Assembly (NCBI GenBank): GCA_039818285.1 | Contig: JBCBUE010000123.1 | Span: 1 to 5,334, forward strand | Length of the DNA: 5,334 nucleotides | Reading direction: 5' to 3' | Origin: JBCBUE01 sp039818285 | Lineage (GTDB): Bacteria > Planctomycetota > Phycisphaerae > Phycisphaerales > Phycisphaeraceae | Part shown: positions 1 through 5,334 of the stretch, piece by piece | Numbering within the stretch: position 1 is the first letter of the stretch | Layout: every line of letters begins with the position of its first letter | Program-made: the position numbers and the translations under genes | Notes under the pieces: model-generated | What the model saw: the letters and a program-made list of their open reading frames with translations, nothing else | Database searches by the model: none | What the model was told of the DNA's origin: nothing

Positions 1-514
1 CGCAGCCAGCGGCGCACAGCTTGAAGAGCGGCTCGCGCTCGCCTGCAGACGCGGCCGTTGGCCGCGGCGCCCCCGCACCCGCCACGAGCAGCGCCATCGC
101 CACCGCCAGCATCCGCCCGCGCCGGATCAGATCGGGCGGGGTCGCCTGCGGGTCGCCGGGGCGCAGGTCCGGCCACGCCAACGCCAGGTGCGCCCACACG
201 ACCAGCGGCGGTTTTCGCACGCGCGGCTCGTCGTTGCGCGACGGGATTACCCATGCCCAGGGCTCGGCCTCGATCCCGCGATCCGCCCGGCCGTGCTGAC
301 GCAGCCACGTCTCCTGCGCCGAGGCGATCGTGATGTTCTCCATCGTCCTTCGCGAATCCGCCTGGCCCAGCCGAACCGTCAGCGGCGCGGCCGCGAGCAG
401 CAGCACCACCGCCAGCCCCAGCCACGCCTTGATCGCCCCGCCAGACGGCTCGGGAAACGCGCCGGCGACGGGCTCGATCGACGGCGCCGGCGTCGCGACA
501 GGCTCGGCGCTCAC
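1..514 (-). CDS. GT-C family membrane glycosyltransferase (ArnT/PMT-like), N-terminal part, runs off left edge
   Basis: 171 complete codons and one extra base are present from a GTG start. The start is chosen because GTGA overlaps the stop of the preceding hydrolase gene by 4 nt. Residues 1-27 are a Pro/Ala-rich cytoplasmic tail. Residues 28-47 form a strong transmembrane helix that ends in PLTVRLG. A hydrophilic loop follows with RRTMEN (55-60), ETWLRQHG (68-75) and WAWVIPSRNDEPRVRKPPLVVW (86-107). The last part matches the 'gdWivPr.nG.pr..KPPL.yW' signature of ArnT/dolichyl-phosphate-mannose mannosyltransferase-like enzymes. A second hydrophobic segment lies near 134-149. Such enzymes transfer a sugar from a lipid-phosphate carrier on the outer face of the inner membrane; the acceptor here is unknown. 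The acidic 'DE.ryae' motif usual after TM1 appears as MEN plus an ETWLR helix, so the protein is a divergent member. The rest of the protein, roughly two thirds if it has the usual family length, lies outside the window. An inactive or other GT-C relative is possible. Confidence 0.8.
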   Translation of the reverse strand, partial: MSAEPVATPAPSIEPVAGAFPEPSGGAIKAWLGLAVVLLLAAAPLTVRLGQADSRRTMENITIASAQETWLRQHGRADRGIEAEPWAWVIPSRNDEPRVRKPPLVVWAHLALAWPDLRPGDPQATPPDLIRRGRMLAVAMALLVAGAGAPRPTAASAGEREPLFKLCAAGC

Positions 515-1662
515 CGCGCCCCACCCGCGTCTTGCGCCAGTTCACTCGCCTCGGCGCCAAGCGTCGCCAGGTCGTCCTCGATCGCTCGCAGGGCGCCCTT
601 GATCCGGCCCTGATGAGCGGGCTCGCCGGGGAACCCGTTGAACGCCACGGCCACCACGAGGTCACGCACCGGGTCGGCGAACACGACGGACGACTGGTAA
701 CCCCCATGCCCGAAGGAATCGTCCGACGCCGCCGGGCCGAAGGCATACGGCACCGTCTCCCGGCCGTGCCGCGCCGAGTTCACCATGATCCCCAGCCCCC
801 AGTCCATGACGTGCTGAAACGTCTTGTCGTAAGTGTCGCGACGCTCCCGCCGCACGAACCGCTCGACCGTGGTCGCCGTCCAAGGCGAGGACCGCCGACG
901 ATGCAGCGTGTCGAGCAACGCCCGGTAGAACGCGACCAGCTCGCTCAACGGCCCCACGCCGTTGCCGCCCGGCCGCGTTCCGGTAAGCCAGGCCCGTTGG
1001 GTGAACGGCTGCTCGATCGGCTCGGCACCGCTGGTGTCGTACACCGGGCTGACAAGCTCGCCGTCCTGCTCGTAACCTCGGTCGCTCATGCCGATCCACG
1101 ATCGCGTCATCCCCAGAGGCTCGAAGAACTCGCTCCGCACGAACGTCGACAGCGCGGTTCCGCTGACCCGACGCACGATCTCGCCGAGGATAAACCACGT
1201 CGAGTGAACGTGATACCCGGCGTCGCTCCCCACGGCCCAGCCCGACTCGACGCGCATCGCGCAGACCTTCTCGACGATCGTGGCCCAATCGTCGTCCGGG
1301 TAGCGGAACGGGCTTGGCCGCAAGCCGGCGGTGTGCGTCAGCAGGTGCTTGACGAGGATGCCACCCTTGTCTCGCTGCGCGAACTCCGGCACGTACCGCG
1401 CCACCGGGGCATCGAGCTCGACGTCGCCACGCTCCCAAAGCCAAGCGATCGCCATCGCGGTGATCGGCTTGGTCATGCTCATCCACAGCACCGGCGTGTC
1501 GGGCGTCAGCGGCTCGCCCGGCCTGGCTTCACCGACCGCCACCGCGACCAAGCCGCCCGAGCCGCCGCGATCGACGCACGCCACGGCCCCGAGATGCCGG
1601 CCCTCCTCCAGGCCTTGCTCGAGCGCCTCGGTTAGGCGGGGCAGCGCCGCGCCGCCATTCAT
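511..1662 (-). CDS. Serine hydrolase, beta-lactamase class C / PBP-like fold (383 aa)
   Basis: The start is the ATG whose ATGA overlaps the stop of the TPR gene. GAGG lies 7 nt upstream, and the protein before this codon in the same frame is Gly/Arg-rich nonsense. The class C (PF00144-type) landmarks are in order. WMSMTKPIT holds the nucleophile and general base S62-x-x-K65. LLTHTAGL is at 107-114. Y150-HVHSTWFILGEI sits where class C enzymes have Y-x-N. FFEPLGM is at 179-185. FGHGG with H319-G-G replaces the K-T-G motif, as is common in esterase and peptidase members. The length of about 380 aa is normal for the family. There is no signal peptide, so the protein is probably cytoplasmic, whereas true AmpC enzymes are periplasmic. 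Likely activities are esterase, D-aminopeptidase or transesterase; beta-lactam resistance should not be inferred. It sits between an exported TPR protein and a membrane glycosyltransferase and is probably co-translated with both. Confidence 0.93.
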   Translation of the reverse strand: MNGGAALPRLTEALEQGLEEGRHLGAVACVDRGGSGGLVAVAVGEARPGEPLTPDTPVLWMSMTKPITAMAIAWLWERGDVELDAPVARYVPEFAQRDKGGILVKHLLTHTAGLRPSPFRYPDDDWATIVEKVCAMRVESGWAVGSDAGYHVHSTWFILGEIVRRVSGTALSTFVRSEFFEPLGMTRSWIGMSDRGYEQDGELVSPVYDTSGAEPIEQPFTQRAWLTGTRPGGNGVGPLSELVAFYRALLDTLHRRRSSPWTATTVERFVRRERRDTYDKTFQHVMDWGLGIMVNSARHGRETVPYAFGPAASDDSFGHGGYQSSVVFADPVRDLVVAVAFNGFPGEPAHQGRIKGALRAIEDDLATLGAEASELAQDAGGAR

Positions 1663-4049
1663 CCGTCGCCCTCGACCGCCGCCTCGCTCGAACCCGCCGC
1701 CGGCACGTCCCCGCCCGGCGCCAGCACGCCCGACGCCCACGCCTCGACCAACGCCGTCGCGTAATCGCGCACGGCCCCGCCGCTCGTCCGCATCACCCCC
1801 GACACCAGCCCGTCGTTCGGACCGTCCGCGAACTCCCACAACATCACCATCTGCACCAGCGCCGACTCGTCGCGTCGCGCCAGGTCCAGCACGCGGCCGT
1901 AATACCGATCGCCCGCCACGCTCGCCCCCATCAGACGCAGCGTCATCGCCCGTTCCGCGTCGTCTAACCCGTCCCAAGCCAACGCCAACGCGTCGCCCGC
2001 CTTGATCACCACGGCGTCGTCAACGGCTTGCGCCGCCGCCCGATCGGCCTCGACCCACCGCCCCAGCGACGCGAGCCGAGCCAGCGCCAGCATCCGGCGT
2101 TCACCGCTCGTCTGCCCCAACCCGTCGATCTCCGACGCGATCATCGGCCCATCGATCCCCGCGCCGTCGACCTGGATCGGCCCCGCGTCCGCCCTTGCCC
2201 CGAGCTTACCCTCGACCAGACGACCCGCCGGCCCCGCGACCGGGTTCAGCAGGCCGCCGATCCGCACGCCCCACGGCGTCCACGGCGACCGCCGGATCAG
2301 ATCGCCCAGCCCCGTCGCCTCCAGCCGAACCGTCACCTCCGCCGACGCGCCCGCCTCGAGCCGCAGCTCACGCGCCAAGTCGATCGCCACTGGCGGCACC
2401 GTCGCCAGCGGACGCCCCGGCGGCGCCGCCGTGAGGGACAGCAACGCCGTCGTCGGCAGCGCCCCCCCCGGGCCGATCGCCACCGCCAGACGCGAACGGT
2501 TCTGCAACTCGGCTGTCAGTTCGATCGGCTCGCCGAAGGAGTAGCTCAGCGCCGAGGGCGTCAGCTTGAGCAGCGTCCAAGGCTCGTAGCGCGGCTCGGG
2601 GTTCCACAGGCGTTCGGGGAACCGATCCATCAGCCGCAGCAGCGCCTCGCCCGTCGGGGTCGGCGGCACGTCCTCGCCCATCTCCGTCAGCACCCGCACC
2701 GCGTACAGCGCCGCCGTCTGCGCCGCGTACGCCTGCACGAACTGCGTCAATCGACCCGCCCGCTCGCCGTTCGCCTCGGGAAGCATCAGCAGCATGCCCA
2801 GCCGCGCCCACGCGTCACGATCCGCCAGCGGCGCCAGCAGGTCCCGCGCCCGATCCGTCTGCCCCGACGCCATCGCCACCCACCCCGCCGCGCGACGGGC
2901 CAACGGCGACGCCAGGTCCGCCTCGGCCAACGCCGCCTCCGCCTCCTCAAGGTCCAACCCCGTCAGCCCCGACAGCCACGCCAGCTCGAGGACCGCGTCG
3001 TCGTCGCCCGCGGCCGCACGCTCGAGCCATTGCTGCTTGACCACGTCGAACACGCGCCGCTCAGCCTCGGCATACACGTCCCCCTCGGACGTCGCCAGCA
3101 ACACGACCTGCAGCACCGCCAGCGACGGAATCGGCTCGATCGACTCGCCGGGCTCGAGCCGGGATTGAAGCAGCCCGAGGTAGCGATTGATCAGCCCGTT
3201 CGCCGCCTCGGTCCGATTGGCCGCTCCAAGGGCAAACACCGCGACCTCCACGTAGGGCTGCGTCAGCTCGATCGACCCCACCTGCCCCGCCGCCCCGAAC
3301 TGCTCGGCCGCCTGCGCGTACGCCGCCTCGCTCATCAAGATCGATCCCAGCGCCATCCGCGCGTCCGCGTCCGTCGGCCGCCCCCGCACGCGCAACACCG
3401 CCGACGTCCCCAACTCGATCGGCGACGCGTCCCGATCCACCGCCAGCCGGTACGCCAACTCCGCCGCCGCGGGGTTGGCCGCGTCCAGCCGGATCGCCTC
3501 TTTCAACCATCGCCCGTAGCGCGTCTGATCGCCCTGCTCCAACGCCAGCTCGGCGGCCGACGACGCCAGACGCGACCGCACCGCCTCGCTCAACCCGGAT
3601 CGCTCCCCCAGGTCCAACACCCGCTCGAGCTGGCTCAGCCGTTCGTCCACGGTCTGCAGCAGCGCGACCCGCGCCTCGATCAACGCCAGCTGCGCCGTCT
3701 CGTTGCCACGATCGACCTTCAGCAACGCCGACAGCGCGTCGATCACGGCCTGCGGGTCCTCCTCCCGACGCGCCAGCTCGACGCTCAGCCGGTACGGCTC
3801 GGCCCAGGTCGGGTCCAACGCCCGCGCCTGCCCCAGCCACGCCTTGGCCAGCGTCAGCTGCGCCGGCGACGGCCGATCCCCCCCCGCCAGCGAGGCCAGC
3901 GCCATCCGCTGCGCCTCGGCCGCCATCCACCGATCCGCCCCCGCCCGCTCGGCCCGGAACCCCGGCGCCTGCGCCATCGACGAGGCGGCCCCCAGCACCC
4001 CCCACAGCACCACCACCACGCACGCCGCAACGGCCAGTCGTCCAGTCAT
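1659..4049 (-). CDS. Exported TPR-like helical-repeat protein with a beta-rich insert (796 aa)
   Basis: I do not recognise a named family. Residues 1-28 look like a Sec signal peptide: MTGR, a hydrophobic core (AVAACVVVVLWGVLGAA), then S-M-A-Q-A with plausible signal-peptidase I cleavage at 26 or 28. VAAC at 7-10 resembles a lipobox but is too close to the N-terminus. Residues 62-480 are helical repeats of TPR type. The clearest units are around 63-96 (LAKAWLGQARALDPTWAEPY), 97-130, 175-204 (WLKEAIRLDAANPAAAELAY) and 227-258 (ALGSILMSEAAYAQAAEQFG). Residues 490-625 change character to beta-rich sequence (FGEPIELTAELQNRS, ASAEVTVRLEATGLGDL), suggesting an immunoglobulin-like or BsuPI-like sandwich. 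Residues 648-772 are helical again, and the tail is Gly/Ala/Glu-rich. The start lies 4 bp after the previous stop. The likely role is a periplasmic or envelope scaffold; this is inference from the domains only. An 8-G tract encodes residues 527-530 but the frame is intact. Confidence 0.9.
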   Translation of the reverse strand: MTGRLAVAACVVVVLWGVLGAASSMAQAPGFRAERAGADRWMAAEAQRMALASLAGGDRPSPAQLTLAKAWLGQARALDPTWAEPYRLSVELARREEDPQAVIDALSALLKVDRGNETAQLALIEARVALLQTVDERLSQLERVLDLGERSGLSEAVRSRLASSAAELALEQGDQTRYGRWLKEAIRLDAANPAAAELAYRLAVDRDASPIELGTSAVLRVRGRPTDADARMALGSILMSEAAYAQAAEQFGAAGQVGSIELTQPYVEVAVFALGAANRTEAANGLINRYLGLLQSRLEPGESIEPIPSLAVLQVVLLATSEGDVYAEAERRVFDVVKQQWLERAAAGDDDAVLELAWLSGLTGLDLEEAEAALAEADLASPLARRAAGWVAMASGQTDRARDLLAPLADRDAWARLGMLLMLPEANGERAGRLTQFVQAYAAQTAALYAVRVLTEMGEDVPPTPTGEALLRLMDRFPERLWNPEPRYEPWTLLKLTPSALSYSFGEPIELTAELQNRSRLAVAIGPGGALPTTALLSLTAAPPGRPLATVPPVAIDLARELRLEAGASAEVTVRLEATGLGDLIRRSPWTPWGVRIGGLLNPVAGPAGRLVEGKLGARADAGPIQVDGAGIDGPMIASEIDGLGQTSGERRMLALARLASLGRWVEADRAAAQAVDDAVVIKAGDALALAWDGLDDAERAMTLRLMGASVAGDRYYGRVLDLARRDESALVQMVMLWEFADGPNDGLVSGVMRTSGGAVRDYATALVEAWASGVLAPGGDVPAAGSSEAAVEGDG
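1670..1673 (-). promoter_or_regulatory. Shine-Dalgarno-like GAGG for the serine hydrolase
   Basis: GAGG lies 7 nt upstream of the ATG at 1662, inside the 3' end of the TPR gene. It supports this start over any in-frame upstream codon. Together with the ATGA overlap it indicates re-initiation or coupled translation. Confidence 0.5.
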
Positions 4050-4053
4050 CGCA

Positions 4054-4377
4054 TCACCATACCCACCGCGCCACCTCTCCCGCCGCCGCCACGCCGCACA
4101 CCAGCACCGCCCCCGCCTTCATCGGCCCGCCCGCCCGACGCGACCCCCGCGGGCACACGTCGTCGCACACCAGAAACAACCACACGTACACCCCCGCCGA
4201 CCCCACCACCCACGGCCACCAAGGCCCGACCGACACCTCCACCGTCCCCACCCGCCACCCCTCGCCGGACCGTGCCCACAGCTCGCACGCCACCCACATC
4301 AACCCCAGCGCCCACGCCCCGCCCAGCCCGACCGCCAGCCCCCGCAACACCCGCCAGCCCCACCGTCGCGAGCGCAT
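4054..4377 (-). CDS. Small tryptophan-rich membrane protein, coupled to trpA (107 aa)
   Basis: The family is unknown. The ORF fills exactly the gap between trpA and the TPR gene. Its ATG shares one base with the trpA stop (TGATG), and its stop lies 4 bp before the next start. G/C at most third positions matches the neighbours. The N-terminus MRSRRWGWR is basic. Transmembrane helices are likely at about 10-32 (LAVGLGGAWALGLMWVA) and 52-71 (PWWPWVVGSAGVYVWLFLV), with a weaker hydrophobic stretch at 88-99. The basic N-terminus suggests N-in, C-in topology for two helices. Twelve of 107 residues are Trp (6, 8, 22, 28, 34, 41, 53, 54, 56, 66, 105, 107). Cysteines are at 31, 71, 75 and 94, with C71-DDV-C75 just after TM2. 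The G-rich sense strand favours TGG and GGN codons, so some of the Trp excess may be compositional. Position, coupling and hydrophobic periodicity make a real gene likely. Confidence 0.75.
   Translation of the reverse strand: MRSRRWGWRVLRGLAVGLGGAWALGLMWVACELWARSGEGWRVGTVEVSVGPWWPWVVGSAGVYVWLFLVCDDVCPRGSRRAGGPMKAGAVLVCGVAAAGEVARWVW
4303..4329 (-). other. Predicted G-quadruplex motif in the sense strand
   Basis: The plus strand has C-tracts at 4303-4306, 4311-4313, 4317-4320, 4322-4324 and 4327-4329. The coding strand and mRNA therefore carry five G-tracts of at least 3 with loops of 2, 1, 3 and 4 nt, which satisfies the canonical four-tract rule. It covers about codons 17-25 of the small membrane protein, about 48 nt after its coupled start. 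It may be a by-product of G-rich coding for Gly, Trp and Ala. Confidence 0.4.
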
Positions 4378-5201
4378 CACCGCCCCGCCGCCGACACCCT
4401 CGCCAGGCCACCCTGCAACTCGCCCACAAACGCGCCCGCCGCGTCCACCGCCGCGTCCGATCCCCCGGCCTCGGCCGCCTCGTGCACCCGCTTGACCAAC
4501 GCCGACCCCACGATCACCGCGTCCGCCACCTTGCCCACCATCGCCGCCTGCTCGGCCGTCGACACCCCGAACCCCACCGCCATCGGCAGGTCGCTCACCC
4601 CCCGAAGCATCGCCAACCGCTCCGCCAGGTCCGCCGGCACGTCCGACCGCTCGCCCGTCACCCCCGACCGGCTCAACACATACACAAACCCCGAGCACAG
4701 CCCCGCGATCTCCGCCGCCCGATCCGCCGACGTCTGCGGGCTCACCAGCAGGCTCATCGTCAGCCCCGCCCCCCGCGCCACCCCCACCATCGCCTCCGCC
4801 TCCTCGCTCGGCAGGTCCGGCACGATCAGCCCGTCAAAACCTGCCTCGGCGGCATCTTGCGCAAACTTCCGGGGGCCGTACCGGAACACCAGCGAGTACG
4901 ACACCATCGCCACCAACCCAAGCCCGACCTTCCCCCGCAGCCCACGCACCATGTCGAACGTGTCCTGCAGCGTGATCCCGTTGTCCAGCGCCCGCGTCAT
5001 CGACGCCTGAATCACCGGCCCGTCCGCGATCGGATCGCTGAACGGAATCCCCACCTCCGCCACCACCGCCCCCCCCGCGTCCGCGGCCTCCAACACCCGC
5101 GCCGTCGTCGCCAGGTCCGGGTCGCCCGCCGTCACAAACGGCATCAACCCCTTGCCCCCCCGCTCACGCATCGCCGCAAAACACCGCTCGATTCGGTTCA
5201 T
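4377..5201 (-). CDS. trpA: Tryptophan synthase alpha subunit
   Basis: TrpA cleaves indole-3-glycerol phosphate to indole and glyceraldehyde-3-phosphate in the cytoplasm. The indole is channelled to TrpB, which condenses it with serine. This is a 274-residue TIM barrel of normal length (E. coli about 268). The landmarks are LMPFVTAGDP (19-28), EVGIPFSDPIADGP with catalytic E49 and D60, VPDLPSEE (127-134), the mobile loop LSRSGVTGE (176-184), and the phosphate-binding GFGVST and VIVGSAL segments near the C-terminus. Starting at MNRIERCF gives the same numbering as E. coli for E49 and D60 with no gap, which is the main reason for this start. In-frame starts further upstream exist: ATG at 5222, ATG at 5234 (TGATG with the recombinase stop) and GTG at 5237 (GTGA overlap); they would add 7 to 12 unconserved residues. 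The protein has no Trp. No other trp gene is visible. It appears to be transcribed from upstream together with the recombinase gene. Confidence 0.97.
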   Translation of the reverse strand: MNRIERCFAAMRERGGKGLMPFVTAGDPDLATTARVLEAADAGGAVVAEVGIPFSDPIADGPVIQASMTRALDNGITLQDTFDMVRGLRGKVGLGLVAMVSYSLVFRYGPRKFAQDAAEAGFDGLIVPDLPSEEAEAMVGVARGAGLTMSLLVSPQTSADRAAEIAGLCSGFVYVLSRSGVTGERSDVPADLAERLAMLRGVSDLPMAVGFGVSTAEQAAMVGKVADAVIVGSALVKRVHEAAEAGGSDAAVDAAGAFVGELQGGLARVSAAGR

Positions 5202-5207
5202 CCTCCC
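5202..5207 (-). promoter_or_regulatory. Purine-rich GGGAGG abutting the chosen trpA start
   Basis: GGGAGG runs directly into the ATG at 5201 with no spacer. That is too close for a normal Shine-Dalgarno interaction. The homology-based start may therefore be reached by coupling from the upstream gene or by SD-independent initiation. Alternatively, translation may begin at 5222 or 5234 and this stretch would then encode Gly-Arg. Confidence 0.35.
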
Positions 5208-5233
5208 GATGCTACCCGCCATATCCCGGCCCA

Positions 5234-5334
5234 TCACGCGACCGCGGCGTCCAGCATGCGGCGATCCAACGGGCTCACCACCCCCAGCACCCCCTTGCCC
5301 GCCTCTTCCATCACGTGCGTGTAAATCATCGTCG
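5234..5334 (-). CDS. Tyrosine recombinase, IntI/Xer-type, C-terminal 32 residues (runs off right edge)
   Basis: Only the 3' end of the gene is present: two bases of a codon, 32 codons and TGA. The reading frame gives TMIYTHVMEEAGKGVL followed by GVVSPLDRRMLDAAVA. The pattern TTMIYTHV...G...G-V-x-SPLD is the C-terminal signature of integron integrases and their chromosomal relatives; E. coli IntI1 ends with a closely similar TTMIYTHV...GVRSPLD. The Tyr in MIYTH is the nucleophile that forms the 3'-phosphotyrosyl link to DNA in this family. XerC and XerD have a related IYTH but lack the GVxSPLD tail. The catalytic Arg/His residues and the IntI-specific insert lie outside the window, so a true integron integrase cannot be separated from an IntI-like chromosomal recombinase. 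The stop lies 32 bp before the chosen trpA start and overlaps possible trpA starts (GTGATG), suggesting one transcript. Confidence 0.85.
   Translation of the reverse strand, partial: TMIYTHVMEEAGKGVLGVVSPLDRRMLDAAVA

Noticed and set aside
532..1635. Plus-strand open frame of 367 codons opposite the serine hydrolase
   Set aside because: The composition is Arg/His/Pro-rich with no recognisable motif, and the opposite strand holds clear SxxK and HGG motifs.
1663..1977. 105-codon N-terminal extension of the serine hydrolase frame
   Set aside because: It is low-complexity Gly/Arg/Ala and overlaps the TPR coding sequence. The ATGA overlap plus GAGG at 1670-1673 give a better start.
121..2304. 14-nt exact repeat gccggatcagatcg at 121-134 and 2291-2304
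   Set aside because: Both copies encode the common peptide Asp-Leu-Ile-Arg-Arg in minus-strand genes, and no flanking similarity extends it.
4378..4698. Upstream extension of the small membrane protein inside trpA
   Set aside because: It is Gly/Arg-rich out-of-frame reading of trpA with no signal; the TGATG junction gives the natural start.
5202..5233. Possible attI recombination site between the recombinase and trpA
   Set aside because: The 32-bp gap is too short, no paired core sites are visible, and part of it may be trpA coding sequence.
2028..5324. A very long plus-strand open frame of about 1098 codons, antisense to three genes
   Set aside because: It is Arg/Pro/His/Gln-rich with no domain signature and crosses trpA, the membrane protein and the TPR gene. 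It reflects the scarcity of stops opposite GC-rich codons.
1..5334. Terminators, tRNA or rRNA genes, CRISPR arrays, insertion-sequence ends, promoters
   Set aside because: I looked for them and found none. The gene junctions leave no room, and the few AT-rich spots do not form a recognisable -35/-10 pair.

Overview
The window is GC-rich DNA, by eye around 70% G+C with G/C at most third codon positions. It is filled by six genes, all on the minus strand. Read in the direction of transcription (high to low coordinates) they are: the last 32 codons of a tyrosine recombinase with an integron-integrase-like C-terminus; trpA, the tryptophan synthase alpha subunit; a tryptophan-rich small membrane protein; a large exported TPR-type protein; a class C beta-lactamase-fold serine hydrolase; and the N-terminal part of a GT-C (ArnT/PMT-like) membrane glycosyltransferase that runs off the left edge. 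Phylum cannot be proven from this sequence. The composition, the large secreted TPR protein, the divergent ArnT-like protein and trpA outside a recognisable trp cluster remind me of Planctomycetota (perhaps Phycisphaerae); this is an inference.

Layout: 5334-5234 recombinase end; 5201-4377 trpA; 4377-4054 small membrane protein; 4049-1659 TPR protein; 1662-511 serine hydrolase; 514-1 glycosyltransferase. The junctions are extremely tight: a 32-bp gap (or a TGATG/GTGA overlap if trpA starts further upstream), a 1-nt TGATG overlap, a 4-bp gap, a 4-nt ATGA overlap and a 4-nt GTGA overlap. At most 36 bases are non-coding. I see no promoter, terminator, RNA gene, CRISPR array or insertion-sequence end. 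The simplest reading is one polycistronic unit with translational coupling, whose promoter lies beyond the right edge and whose terminator lies beyond the left edge.

How the genes cooperate is not obvious. TrpA is cytoplasmic amino-acid biosynthesis. The four genes after it encode two membrane proteins, one exported protein and one hydrolase without a signal peptide, which points loosely to the cell envelope. No trpB, trpC or trpF is visible. The points most worth a second look are the recombinase abutting trpA, the 12-Trp/107-residue membrane protein coupled to a Trp-free TrpA, and a roughly tenfold excess of the palindrome CGATCG that is nearly absent from the trpA end of the window.
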